A stretch of DNA of 64,000 bases. It comes from Alopecurus myosuroides (Eukaryota > Streptophyta > Magnoliopsida > Poales > Poaceae). The stretch is from positions 176,438,697 to 176,502,696 of the forward strand of contig CM054063.1 in assembly GCA_028641055.1 (NCBI GenBank), read 5' to 3'. Below, piece after piece: positions 15,001 through 25,575 of the stretch. Each line of letters starts with the position of its first letter. Within the stretch, counting starts at the first letter, position 1. A model generated the notes under the pieces. It saw only the letters and a program-made list of their open reading frames with translations. It was not told the DNA's origin and ran no database searches. The translations under genes were made by a program, and so were the position numbers.

Positions 15001-16799
15001 ATTCCAAAGACCTCTCAGCAATCTCCACAACCGTCGACTCCACTTGCTCCACTGATAACCAAATTGGAAAGAGAACAACAAAGTGAGAACCATATCAAAT
15101 TACTAGATGTATTCCTTTCTATAAGACATGCGCTAGTCATGTTCCTAATTAGGCAAAATCACAGAAAATGGTAGAAAGTGGGATAACATTGGGAAAAATA
15201 TTACTTAAAAAAGCAATATTCAATTCCAATAGTGCATAAACTGCAAGAAAACTGACGCTCTTCAGCCTAGAGCCTAGTCTGAGTATAAGTCAATGCTACA
15301 TAGAACATAGGAGAAGAAAGGATAGCTGCAGAGTAACATCAGAAGCAGCAGCATACTCCTAACTTACTGAAGAGCATCAGATCCGTAAGGCTGGCACCCA
15401 GATGCTCAAAACAAGGTAATGAAATCTATCAGCGCACTATCCATGCAAATGAGAGAATTAGATATAATATGCATCTACCACTTTAACTGAATAATAGTAA
15501 ACTCGACAAAGAAATGAGAAGAAAACGATACATAGTAAACAAGATACTATAGAATGTCAAGTCCGAAAACTGATCCAGAAGGTGCATCAAAAAGGAAATA
15601 AGTTAAGAGCTCAACACTGCAGGGATTACAAATTAAGAGCTCAATACTACAGGGATTACTTCACATTTCGAAAGTTTAATCAGATGAGATGTATGAATGA
15701 TCCAGTATGACTCTGAAACCACAAGCAAAAATTTGCACATTCATGGGAGCAACAACATATCAAAATGCAAATCTGGTACCAGAAATTGTGTTCACAGACC
15801 TAACAAGAATAAGGAAATTACTACTGTTAACCAAAGCTTACATAACCTGCTAGTTTAGGAAGTAAACATTCAGGATTTATATTACAGGTTACTGCAGGAT
15901 ATAGATGATCACTAAATAAGCTTGCAAAATTTCTTGTTAGCTACAAATACCTTGTTTGAAAACAGAAATATCTACCAAATCAGTCAATATCTAGCTTATT
16001 TGTGCTGACTGCCACATGCCATCATCCTAACAGCCAATCAGAACCAGTTTGCTCCAAGAACCAAACATTTACTACCAAGCGACAGAGCGATAGCAAACAT
16101 GAAGAGCAGATTTGACACTAACGCACTAAGGCCTAAGCTGCAACGGGAAGGAAACGGCACAGACAGTGTTCCAGTGTAACAGAGACCAAACCACTAAAAG
16201 TAGAACATCCAGACACGCACCCTACGATCATGCAACAAAAGATAAAGCAAAACAGCCGGAAAGTTTCCTAGCAGCGCAGAGCAATGAAACGTGGATGCTC
16301 TAGACCGATCCGAAGGATACAACCCGCTATGATTTTACTAGAACAATCCAACACATGATCCCCTAAATCATTCCTCTAACGATGTGAACCCTACTCCCGG
16401 AAAGGGATGACCAGATTAAGGATCACAATTCACGAGCCCATGCATCTCGCACCCGCCAAGCTTACCACTGCAAGATCACACAGCCTACTAAATCCAAAAC
16501 CCTCGAGTGAAGCAAAGCGGACACACTCGGAGAAAGCCGAGGCGGTAGAAGCCTAAGGGTTTGGGAGATCGGGGGAGCTCACCGGAGGAGGAGAGGACGG
16601 TGGAGACGACTGCGCGAGCAGCAGCGAGGACGGCGCCGGCTCGAGCGGGTTCGGGCGGTGGGCCGGCGGCGAGGGCCCCCGCGAGCGCCTCGAGACCCGC
16701 GCGGGCCGCGGCCGTGCGGAGGCGGCGGGCCGGCGAGTCCCGGTCCCCGGCAGCGGCGGGGCGGAGCAGGTCGAGGAGCGCCGAGATCTCCGCCGCCAT
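1..16799 (-). CDS. BIG: BIG (calossin/UBR4-family giant protein), partial: C-terminus beyond left edge
   Basis: BIG is a single-copy giant plant protein (about 5,000 aa) of the Drosophila Pushover/UBR4 family, needed for polar auxin transport and linked to N-degron recognition. Ten exons are seen on the minus strand: 16583-16799, 14945-15051, 14479-14644, 8347-14372, 7603-8214, 7319-7499, 5274-5508, 615-5162, 290-512 and 1-193 (cut by the window edge). All junctions are GT-AG and join in phase, giving 12,508 coding nt (about 4,170 aa) without a stop. Start chosen at 16799: ATGGCGGCGG in a monocot-type context, with a leucine/alanine-rich N-terminus. Domains: UBR box (about residues 1551-1600), acidic Ser/Asp/Glu linker just before it, beta-propeller-like region after it, ZZ zinc finger (about 2573-2601) and a CxxC cluster (about 3418-3466). 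The remaining ~900 residues, with the C-terminal E3-like region, are off the left edge. The reading frame looks intact and functional. Exon boundaries come from reading frame and homology, not from transcripts. Confidence 0.96.
4904..4990 (-). other. ZZ-type zinc finger of BIG
   Basis: Residues about 2573-2601, near the start of the 4.5-kb exon, show the ZZ pattern CCDGC ... WHC..C ... DLC..C. ZZ fingers bind zinc and mediate protein contacts. Its position roughly 1,000 residues after the UBR box is as expected for plant BIG. Confidence 0.9.
5509..7318 (-). other. BIG intron 6 (1,810 nt)
   Basis: The longest internal intron, AT-rich. It holds two imperfect copies of a ~65-bp segment (about 5938-6000 and 6008-6065) that share GACAGCACAACAAAA-like and TACATAGTTTCTGAAT sequences. 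Nothing else is recognised. The small ORFs here show no protein-like signal. Confidence 0.7.
10063..10212 (-). other. UBR-type zinc finger of BIG
   Basis: Within the 6-kb exon, residues about 1551-1600 hold the dense Cys/His pattern of a UBR box (C..C, CSVC, CHRGH, CDCGAGG, CQC). In UBR-family proteins this fold binds basic N-terminal residues of substrates. An acidic low-complexity stretch (EEDEDDG, DDEED) lies immediately before it, as in UBR4 relatives. Confidence 0.9.
15052..16582 (-). other. BIG intron 1 (1,531 nt)
   Basis: Long first intron between the CpG-rich first exon and a 107-nt second exon. It is AT-rich and I see no ORF or transposon. A short imperfect tandem duplication of about 30 bp (TTAAGAGCTCAA...CAGGGATTAC) lies at about 15603-15660. 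Intron 2 (14645-14944) likewise contains two imperfect copies of a ~75-bp segment (about 14700-14770 and 14815-14885). Confidence 0.75.
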
Positions 16800-17010
16800 C
16801 TCCGAGGGATCTCCGATCGGCAGCGGAGCCCTAGAGAGACGAGCGTGGCGCGGGGCGGGATCGATCGTCTAGGGACGCGAGGGTTTTTGCACTGCGAGTG
16901 TCTTTTCTAGAGAGAGAAAGAGGGAGAGAGAAACGGCAGAGGGGGAGGAGATGGGCATGGGGAAAGGAAGAAGACGATGCAAGGGGCGAGTGGCTTTTAT
17001 TTTACACACG
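16800..17010 (-). promoter_or_regulatory. Probable BIG core promoter and 5' leader
   Basis: Read on the minus strand, a TATA-like TAAAATAAAA lies at about 16994-17004, roughly 200 nt upstream of the ATG. It is followed by pyrimidine-rich tracts (CTTCTTCCTTTCC and TTTCTCTCTCCCTC, about 16910-16975), typical of plant core promoters and leaders. No upstream ORF of note is seen. The 5' LTR of the Tat element starts only ~1.0 kb upstream of the ATG. The transcription start is inferred, not shown. Confidence 0.4.
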
Positions 17011-17109
17011 GGTGGGCTGGCTGGGGTTTTGGTTTGGTTTCTTCGGGAGTAAGCAGGCAGGGGGAGGATTCGTTTTAGACTGCTTAGCTGTGTGGTTAGT
17101 GATTGCTCC

Positions 17110-17819
17110 TGATTAAAGTCGGTTCTCGTTCCGTCAAAAAAAAAGTCGGTTCTCGCTTATGTATTTTCCGACTTTTTTTTTACGACCCCTGTGGACTGAT
17201 TGTTTTATGGCAAAATAGACAAAAATAATTAAAAAAAGAAACAAATTCACAAAATAAACGAGCTGACCGAAAATATTTCTCGAGATAACATTTTCTTGTA
17301 GCGCCCGCCGATCAGCCGCTACACCCTGCATTCTAGCGTCTTGCGATGAGGCGCTACACGTCTACCAGCATGACGACTATAGGGCCTCACTTCTGGTCGT
17401 GTAGCGCTTGGTGCCAAGGCGCTAAGGCGCTACACGCCTGATTTTCCAAGTCACGGGCAGCTCCGCACCCTTCTAGCCCTGGTTCTTCACTTCCAACCCG
17501 AAACAGAACAGAGAGACCTCCACGGGGTTGCGGCGGTTCCCCTACCCCCTCTCCATATCCTCACCAAATCATTCTTAGTCCGAAGGAGAAAGTGAGGGGA
17601 TTTCGTTCCCAAATACTTTGCCTAGGTATTTTCCCATCAATTCCGCTATTTTCATCCATCAAATTCATTGGATTTGGCCTCTATTTGCAATTTTTCGGTG
17701 ATACCCTAATGTCTAGTTGATTTTGATATGGAACAATGACTTGTTTGTATTAGCTTTAGCATTAGGGTAGGTATAGTATCCATTGGTAAATATTTAGTAG
17801 GTTAATTTTGTTTAGAAGC
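17110..17819. other. Intergenic segment with GCGCTACAC palindromes; left half of a split older region
   Basis: No gene is seen. Several copies of GCGCTACAC/GTGTAGCGC occur between 17297 and 17435. One pair (17399-17407 and 17427-17435) forms a perfect 9-bp inverted repeat. Before the Tat element inserted, this segment continued at 36628, so it is probably the upstream flank of the plant-mobile-domain pseudogene that starts near 37011. Confidence 0.5.
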
Positions 17820-18314
17820 TGACGAAGGCATGGATCCTGGACCCTGCGAGTAAGGACACCCCCTCTCAAGCCTTCTGGTCAAGGCCCAACAGGAAGCGCC
17901 CTTGGAGTACTCTAGAAGGCCCATGAGAAGCCCACCCGCATCAACTTGCGGGTTAAGTAAGGGAACTTGTAACCGACCTAAGCTAGGGTTTGTGTCCTCT
18001 CCGGGTTGAACTCGAGACCTGGCTATCTATATAAAGCCAGGAGAGCCCCCAAGGAGAGGACCAAGTATTACCGCACGACCACAAAAGCCTTGAAACTCGA
18101 GATCTACTCTCGGTTCGAGCATCCTGTAACCGATCTAATCATCTAATACAGATCGACAGAAGGCAGGAGTAAGGGTTTTACCTCTACGAGGGCCCCGAAC
18201 CTGGGTAAATCTCGCCCCCCCTGTCAAGCCGACGATTCCACCAGCGCCTATGACGTCTCCTAGTCGAAACCCGATAGGATCACCCGAGGGATTTGTGGAG
18301 CCAGAGCTTCGACA
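17820..18314 (+). repeat. 5' LTR of the Tat element (495 bp)
   Basis: Starts TGACGAAGGC and ends TTCGACA. A TATA box (TATATAAA, 18028-18035) is the probable U3 promoter. It differs from the 3' LTR by one extra C in a C run near 18208. Confidence 0.95.
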
Positions 18315-19026
18315 ATTGGCGCCGACCGTGGGGACCGCGGGCGCTGGATCACCGGCATCTTCGGCTTCATCGACATCCAACTCCCGTTGGAAACCATCGA
18401 CTACGGCTCCAAACAATCCTGTACGGATCGGATCCGTCATAGTCACGCCTCACTCGCCGGAATCACGCCCGGTATTCGAGGATCTGGAGAAGAGCGTCAC
18501 CCTGACGTTCGGAAGTTTCAACTTCATGGCGAACAGAGACGGAATCCTCCACTTCTCGGATGAATCTGAACCCGAATCTGGAGCCGTCAACTCGCGCTTC
18601 CCTATGGAGAAAAGCGGCGAGTCCATCCGCTTCAACACGATCGACTACCACGCACTCTCGACAGAGGAACCCTCTCGGGTGCGAAGAGCTTCCCGATCTG
18701 CGCCTAGGACACACGGACCACGACTGGCCCAAGTCTGCATGGCAGGGTCGGAACAGCCCTCGGAAACTGAATATAGCGCAACCGAGCGCGATCTAATCGG
18801 CGTCTCGCGGGAAGCCTGGAAAAGAGCCAAGGAATCCATGCGAAAGAGTCAGCCGCCTGCAGCAGGTGCCACGCAGGAAGACCTAACCGCCTACCACTAT
18901 CACCTAGTGAGAGCGGCCTCAAACATCAAGGATGCCCGAGCAGATCTAGCCCGTCGCAGGAGAGCGGCGGATGAATCAAGCCTACGTCGAGCCGAGCTAT
19001 CCCTTGCACCTTCGGTCGGTACCTGA
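18250..19026 (+). CDS. 5' open reading frame of the Tat element (Gag N-terminal extension or separate ORF)
   Basis: 258 codons, open from an ATG inside the 5' LTR (18250), across the PBS, to a TGA at 19024-19026. It is in the same frame as the gag ORF that begins 46 nt later. The second half (after about 18520) has a protein-like composition: acidic Ser/Glu stretch, then a basic Ala/Arg-rich helix-like end. Either it is the N-terminal part of Gag cut off by a stop, or an independent leader ORF. The LTR/PBS portion is unlikely to be translated usefully. I do not recognise a domain. Confidence 0.45.
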   Translation: MTSPSRNPIGSPEGFVEPELRQLAPTVGTAGAGSPASSASSTSNSRWKPSTTAPNNPVRIGSVIVTPHSPESRPVFEDLEKSVTLTFGSFNFMANRDGILHFSDESEPESGAVNSRFPMEKSGESIRFNTIDYHALSTEEPSRVRRASRSAPRTHGPRLAQVCMAGSEQPSETEYSATERDLIGVSREAWKRAKESMRKSQPPAAGATQEDLTAYHYHLVRAASNIKDARADLARRRRAADESSLRRAELSLAPSVGT

Positions 19027-19071
19027 CCCGGGGGAAAAGGACCCGCAGCGTCGACGAGGGACCACGAATCT

Positions 19072-20523
19072 ATGGCTGGGACCAACAGGTCTACCACGTC
19101 TTCTTTCATGAGGGTTGACGACGACGGCAACGTCTACCCGCAAACTCTAGCCGCTGCAATTCTAGCCGCAGCAACCTACATGCAGATGAACCAGCCGACG
19201 GACAGTGATCCTCGGGTGGAACAATACAAGCATATCCGCAAGGGTCTAGGGCTGGCAGCCACGAAACTCGCCTCCCACGATCGCAAAGAACAACTGGAGA
19301 AGGCGCGACAGGAGAAGGACAAAGACAAAGATACGCCCCGCAGGCACAGGAGCTCCTCTCCGAGAAAGGATAAATCGCCGCGTCGCGGCCGAGGAAAAGA
19401 GGCTCGACGCTGCGGCGATAGTCGAAGCAGCAACGACGACAGCCCGAGAGACAAAGATTCGCGGCGCCACAGCAGCCGCTCGAGAAAACGAAGCAAGGAA
19501 CCAAGAAAAGATAGCGACCGTGACCGGTCCGGGTACGACGCGCGATCCGATCTCGCCCAGAAGAAGGTGGATAAAGCGAGGGCTTCGCGATATCGCGAGC
19601 GCTCCTCATCCGGGTCTTCGGACGACGAAACCTGCGGAGCACTTTGTTTTGCTCGCAGTATTCGTGAGGCACCTCTACCCAAGAGATTCAAGCTCAGCTC
19701 GGAGGTGACAAAATACGATGGCTCACTCGAGCCCTCCCAGTGGTTAAGTGACTACCTCACGGCAGTAAAATGCCAACGTGGTAACAAGAACACGGCCATG
19801 CAATACCTCAATTTGCACCTAGCCGGAGCGGCCCGCAGCTGGCTGGAGAGGAGACCACGATCTTGCTACGCATCGTGGGACGACCTACATCGCGATTTCT
19901 GCAAAAACTTCCAGTCGACCTACAAGAGGCCGGCTACAATCGAAGAACTACGAGCTTGCAAACAGAAAAGTGGTGAATCCACGCGAGAATACATCCAGCG
20001 GTGGAACACGCTCAGGAACACCGCAGGGACAATCTCTGAAGAAGTGGCGATTGAGGCCTTCGCCAAAGGAGCAAGAAGAACCGCGTTTCGAGAAGAACTC
20101 GGCAGAGCTGCGCCCAAAACCATAGGGGAGCTCGTGGTCATAGCCGAAAAATGGGCCAATGGAGAAGATGCAGTACGCAATGAAAGAACATCATCGCCCA
20201 CGCACGACGAAGACCGTCATGGGCGAAGAAAGAGAAGAAAATATTACGACCACGAGGATAGAGAAGAACTAGTGGCAGCAGAATTCACGCGAAGTCGCGA
20301 CTCCGGTCGTCGTGGAAGTCGCGAATGGAGACCAAAGGCAGAAGAAAAAACACCCGAGGAAGACCTCGATGCGTACTGCTCGCTACATCTGTTCACAGAC
20401 AAGCGCACGGGCAAAACTAAGGCAACGCACCTTCTCAAGGATTGCCGAAAGTTCATCGAAATCTCGGACGCACTCGCCAAGAAAAGATTTGCCTCCACCC
20501 AAAACTACCCACCACTGCCAGGA
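19072..20523 (+). CDS. Tat element Gag, left part (interrupted by nested element)
   Basis: 484 codons from ATG 19072. After a short N-terminal domain comes a strongly basic Arg/Ser/Asp-rich low-complexity region (about residues 80-175). A retrotransposon Gag domain follows (about residues 210-375; QWLSDYLTAVKC, WLERRP, FCKNFQ, REYIQRW motifs). The frame is cut at 20523 by the nested element and resumes at 26370 in phase when that element and one CAGGA copy are discounted. The apparent TGA stop at 20524-20526 belongs to the inserted LTR. Gag would form the cytoplasmic particle that packages the RNA. Confidence 0.85.
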
Positions 20524-21312
20524 TGATATGGGGTGGCCCAATCTTCTCAATGAGCTTCTCTCTCTCTTTTTGTATTTTCTGAATATATGTGGATAACTAG
20601 TGCTACACTGAGACCTCTCACTTGGATGACCCTCGTTGCCAATGCAACAACAATCAAGCCCTTTGGATATTCTCAACTACACACTCTTGCACAAGCAATC
20701 AATGATCACAAGTGGTCCTGTATCCCCCTAATTCCCAATGGAATAGCAAGATATCACGCAAACTTTGACTTGGTATACTTCAAGATGAATGCTTAGCAGC
20801 AATACAATCTCAAGGCTAGGGTTTTCTTTGTCTAAATTGTTCTCCCTTTGCTATGCGCCCTAGAGGGGGTATATATGAGAGGGGGTGCGGCCACAAGACC
20901 CCTCCTTGCGCAAGCACTACTCCTAATAGGACTAGGACTCCTATACCTAACACAATTGGATACAAACCGACCCCACACACAAGGGGTGCGGCCAATATTG
21001 GTATACAAACCAATTCTACTTCTATTAGGACATATAGGGCGCATTGATGCTTCCTTGTGGGCGCCTTCCTCTTGCCTTGTCCATCCATGAGTGTGAAATA
21101 ACAATATGGCATTGTTTTCCACACTTAGTGCATTTGATCTTGTGGAGGCACTATCTCCATATCTTGATGAATAACAATTGTTTTATTGGAATAACAATTG
21201 TTATGAATTGTTTTCACCATCTTGAATGTTTGTTTTCACCATGATCTTGTTGTCTTGTATCAACTCATCACTCATGCTTGTGAGAACATAATCCTTAGGT
21301 CCATCCTTATCA
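20524..21312 (-). repeat. 3' LTR of the nested element (789 bp)
   Basis: On the minus strand it starts TGATAAGGATGG and ends CCATATCA. It contains the last 112 nt and stop codon of the gag-protease ORF. It appears identical to 25576-26364. Confidence 0.95.
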
Positions 21313-24044
21313 TCCTCCCTTTCTTCAAGACAAGACGTCCTCGTCTTGTGATTATCTGAAAGTGGAATAAACAAGAAAAACAAAGTGTATGCACCATATA
21401 TATAGATATATTGGTACTCATTAGTTGTTAGCAAAACACAATATAGTGAATATATCATATGATCACGAAATTTGTATGCAAACAACACATAATAGTCATA
21501 TTTTTTCATCTCATAGCAATCAAAATTGCAAATATAAGTATAGTTTAATTTAATGGAACATGTATCCAACAAATAATGTGGTGAACTAAATATATGTGTT
21601 TCGGCTACTTCATGTTTATCAATATCTATCCCAAATAACACATTATTTATTTCGGCCACTTCATTATATGTAACACATATATGATGTATCATGAAAATTT
21701 TATCCAAATTATAGTCACCAATCAAATAAAATTTGAAACTAGTATCATATGTGCTAACATTATCACAAACAAATTTATCCATAGCACATTGTATATCAAT
21801 TGGTTCTTTAAGCATGTCATCATAAATAATATCACTAGAAGGTATCATAGCAAGTACTTCTTTATGTGTAATCAAAACCATGTTGTGAAATTTCGAATTC
21901 ATAGGTTTGTATGGTTGAAAATTATCACATAATTCATTACTACTAGGTACCAACCCGAAATCTATACCATTATCATTACTAACCTCCTCATATGTAGTAG
22001 GTATGATCTCCTCAATATCTTGTGAATTTGAAGGTTGTAGCTCCCTTTCTTCAAAAATAACCTTCATATCACAAGCTAGCTTTCTTGTATCCTCCAATTT
22101 ATGTGATGATTGTAATGTTTCCTTGCCCTCCCTTTCTTCAAGAGAAACCTGTACATAAGAAACATCACTAGGAAAAATTATGGCATTAGTCAAAAGACTC
22201 TTTTCACTCGGCCTAGACTTGTCTTCTTCCATAGAATTGGTATTTCCACTCTCCTTCTCTTGAAGCATCTCAATTTTGTGTCTTGAGTCATTCACAATCT
22301 GTTGTGGTGTCATAGGCCTCAAAATAATATCCTTATTGTTCCAATTCAAGTGATATGTGTTAGCTCTTCCCATATGTGTAACCTTTTTATCAAATTGCCA
22401 AGGTCTTCCAAATAACAAGTGACAAACTGTCATGGGAACCACATCACACTCAATTGTATCTTTGTATGGTCCAATTTGAAAATCCACTCTCACCATATGG
22501 CATACCTTGATTTCTTCCTTGTTATTTAACCATTGAATATAATATGGTTGTGGGTGTGGATTGTAATGCAACCTTAGCTTTGCACATAGCTCCTTGCTTG
22601 CTAGATTTCTACAACTCCCTCCATCAATGATCACCTTGCAAGCCATATTGGGTCCAACAATTGCCTTGGTTTGAAATAAATTGCATCTTTGGCTCTCATC
22701 ATTGCTAGGAATAACACTCAAAGCCTTGGTGCAAACAATGGTTGGATAATTGGTAGCAAAAGCATTAAGGGGACCATCATCATCATCATCACATGTATCC
22801 TCTCCATTAGGATCAGCATCATCTCCACTCTCATACTCCTCATTAGCATTGATCACCATGACTTTCTTATTAGGACAATCTCTCTTAAAGTGCCCTCTTC
22901 CTCCACAAGTATGGCATGTCATGTCTCTATGTCTAGCTGTTGATTGAGTAGAACCACTTCCACTAGCTGCAGGTTGTGGTGTTTTCCTTGTATTGGAGAT
23001 GCTAGACTCGGGTTTGGATGGTGTACTATCTCGAGTTGGAGTAATTGTAGGTGTAGGTGGTGAAAAGGAAGAGGATCTCGAGGGCCAAATTTTCCTTGGA
23101 GCCAAAGTAACCTCCTCGGCCAACCTCTTTTCTGCCTCCCTTGATTGATGTAACAATTCTGTCATATTGTTATATGGCACATGCCTCACAATGCATCTAA
23201 TTTGAAAAGATAATCCTGACAGAAATCTTTGCATTGTTTGCTCTTTTGCTTCAACAACTCGAGCTCTTTGTAGCACTAATTCCATCTCTTTGTAATATTG
23301 ATCCACTGAATTTGTTCCTTGCTTCAAATTTTGCAACTTGTCATAGAGAGTCCTCAAATAATTTGTTGGAACAAACCTCTCAGTCATAAGTTGTTTCATC
23401 TCAGCCCATGTAGTAATTTCTGGTTGATTTTGTGTTTCCCTCAATCTTATGATGCCATCCCACCACAAGAGAGCATAACCATCAAATCCAGAAGATGCTA
23501 GCTTGATTTTCCTCTCATCAGTGTAATTATGCATTCTCCATAGCTTTTCTATCTTCAATTCCCACATCAAGAACTCCTCAGCATCATCATTATCACATGT
23601 GAGAGTAGGCACAAAGAATTTTGGTTTCCCAAGGCCATCCTCTTCTCTATTATCATCCAATGGAATTCTTCTAGGTGGAAAATTGCCACGGCCTCCATAA
23701 GCAATGGCTCGGCCTTCTTCATGATTACCACCAAGATTAGCTCTTTGTAATTGTGTGGAGATATTTGCAACTTCCCTTGTGAGATTATTCATGGCCTCTT
23801 GAAGAACACGAATTGAATTTGTAGCTTCAGTTTGTTTCTCAATAACCACTGTCAAATCCTTCCTTAGGATATCATCATATTCCTCAATTTTCTTCTCAAC
23901 TCTATGCTCAATCCGATTAGCAACTCCTTCTCTAAAGAGATTAAAATCTGCCCATGTACATGTATCATCAGCATTCTTTGTTTTGGGCATCAAATCAGCT
24001 TTCTCCTTTTCACCCTGCACAGAAGATTCACTAGCAAAACTCAT
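21201..24044 (-). CDS. Gag-protease polyprotein of the nested element
   Basis: 947 codons from ATG 24044. A charged coiled-coil-like N-terminus (about 30-110) is followed by a Gag core (about 150-300), a Ser/Thr/Pro-rich linker and a CCHC zinc knuckle (C377..C390, CHTCGGRGHFKRDC). Next comes an aspartic-protease-like domain with the Asp-Gly-Gly-Ser active-site motif near residue 475 and LLFGRPW further on. The last ~350 residues are AT-rich, low in complexity and unrecognised. The reading frame runs straight through the polypurine tract and stops 112 nt inside the 3' LTR. No RT follows. The ORF is intact, consistent with recent mobility in trans. Confidence 0.85.
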   Translation of the reverse strand: MSFASESSVQGEKEKADLMPKTKNADDTCTWADFNLFREGVANRIEHRVEKKIEEYDDILRKDLTVVIEKQTEATNSIRVLQEAMNNLTREVANISTQLQRANLGGNHEEGRAIAYGGRGNFPPRRIPLDDNREEDGLGKPKFFVPTLTCDNDDAEEFLMWELKIEKLWRMHNYTDERKIKLASSGFDGYALLWWDGIIRLRETQNQPEITTWAEMKQLMTERFVPTNYLRTLYDKLQNLKQGTNSVDQYYKEMELVLQRARVVEAKEQTMQRFLSGLSFQIRCIVRHVPYNNMTELLHQSREAEKRLAEEVTLAPRKIWPSRSSSFSPPTPTITPTRDSTPSKPESSISNTRKTPQPAASGSGSTQSTARHRDMTCHTCGGRGHFKRDCPNKKVMVINANEEYESGDDADPNGEDTCDDDDDGPLNAFATNYPTIVCTKALSVIPSNDESQRCNLFQTKAIVGPNMACKVIIDGGSCRNLASKELCAKLRLHYNPHPQPYYIQWLNNKEEIKVCHMVRVDFQIGPYKDTIECDVVPMTVCHLLFGRPWQFDKKVTHMGRANTYHLNWNNKDIILRPMTPQQIVNDSRHKIEMLQEKESGNTNSMEEDKSRPSEKSLLTNAIIFPSDVSYVQVSLEEREGKETLQSSHKLEDTRKLACDMKVIFEERELQPSNSQDIEEIIPTTYEEVSNDNGIDFGLVPSSNELCDNFQPYKPMNSKFHNMVLITHKEVLAMIPSSDIIYDDMLKEPIDIQCAMDKFVCDNVSTYDTSFKFYLIGDYNLDKIFMIHHICVTYNEVAEINNVLFGIDIDKHEVAETHIFSSPHYLLDTCSIKLNYTYICNFDCYEMKKYDYYVLFAYKFRDHMIYSLYCVLLTTNEYQYIYIYGAYTLFFLFIPLSDNHKTRTSCLEEREDDKDGPKDYVLTSMSDELIQDNKIMVKTNIQDGENNS

Positions 24045-25575
24045 GATTAATGGGTTAGTGAAAATAAATAATCAATGGGTTGTGGTGCCTCTCAAACTCA
24101 CTCAAACCAGCAAAGAAAGGTTCACTTACTGTTCCAAAGTGAATAAGGATCAACTTACCAACAAGTACCAATGAAAACTGTGTCAAGTGTGAGAAGAGAA
24201 TACCCAGGCTCTCAAGTGTTACAATGCAAAACAAGGTATTTGGTGGGGCTTGGTTGGGATTCCTAACAACACCAAAATAACAACTCCAATGCACTGCTCA
24301 ATGTGATAAAAATAACTAAAGGAAACACACTCACACTTGGAGACAATTGTGGCTTAGCAAATATATGGTAGAGATTTTGCAAGCACTAGAAAGACACTAG
24401 CAAATACTCAATGAAACAGGCACAAGATTGCTCAATATGTCCACAAAAATTCCAATATGAAATAGCTTCCACTAGTGATATGTAGCTCGGCCTCTTTTGC
24501 TTTTTCTTTCTTTCTATTTTTTTTTATACTTTTTTTTTTGATTTTTCAATGGCCTTTGAATCAACTAGGAGCAATAAGTAGATGGAAAACAAAAATTAGT
24601 GGACAGATAGATCAAATGAGCAGCCTGATAGAGCAATTAAACAGCTAGTCTTATGGGTTTTGGTACCTAAAGTGTGCTGTAGAAAGGCTGTAGCTAAGGC
24701 TTATCAAAGATCAGAACAAGATCCTAGAGATAACAGGGGTAAAACAAAAGAAAAACTAAGAAAAACAGGTGTTAATCAAGCTCACGGCAGCACTAGAGGG
24801 CCACGGCAGAGAAAACAGCCAATTTGGGCTGAAAAACTGCTCACGGCAGAGAAACTGCGCGTTTTGCTACCGCGGCAGAGCGCGTGGGTGCTGGTGGTGT
24901 GTGCGTTACGGTGCGTGGTAAGGATTTTGTGGGCGCGCGCAAGGAATCCGAACGCAGCTAGGAGTGGCTGGTGGCGGCAGCGCTTTTGCGCGTTTCTGTG
25001 CCGCGGCAGGAATCCGAGTTCGGGTGGGAGTGGAAGTGCGCGCGCGTGGTAAGGAAATTTCCTTACCCGCAGGGGGTTTGGTAAGGGTGATGCGGTGCGA
25101 ATCCGTATGCGAGTAGGAGCAGGTGGCGGCAGCGTTTTGGGCAATTTTGCTGCCACGGCAGGATCCCGAAAAGAGCTAGGGCTCGGATATGAAATAGAAC
25201 GGATCCACAAAAGTTGAAAACAGCACCAATGCAACACGATGAACTCAGGGAACTAGATCAACTTGTAAACAAGCTGTAGGTCTAAAAATTCCCGAGAACC
25301 ACAAGATCTAAGCACAACTATTTTTGGTGGAGATTTTTGGATAGGAACACAAAGGAACTAGATGAACCCTAAAATATGAAAACCTAAAAACAGAAAAACA
25401 GAAACGCAAATCAACAAAAAGCAGCAACTAGGTAGATGCAAATTGGTGTTGATCTAGGCTCTGGCAATGATCTAAACAACTATTTTTGTGTGGCTTTTTC
25501 TGGATAGGAATAAAAACAACTAAAACTAGGGATAACTTTGCTCACCGAGTAAACCTGGAGGCTCTGATACCAAGA
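24045..25575 (-). other. Leader and PBS of the nested element
   Basis: Untranslated leader of 1.5 kb between the PBS (plus 25561-25573) and the gag ATG. It contains a GC-rich stretch (about 24780-25180) with repeated CACGGCAG-type motifs and a T-rich tract at 24505-24545. Small ORFs here are not protein-like. It presumably holds the packaging signal, which I cannot locate. Confidence 0.6.

Noticed and set aside
16561..16872. Ala/Arg-rich plus-strand ORF
   Set aside because: Antisense to the CpG-rich first exon of BIG; the composition is a by-product of GC content.
24660..25237. ORFs on both strands in the nested element's leader
   Set aside because: Proline/arginine-rich readings of a GC-rich leader, with no support on either strand.
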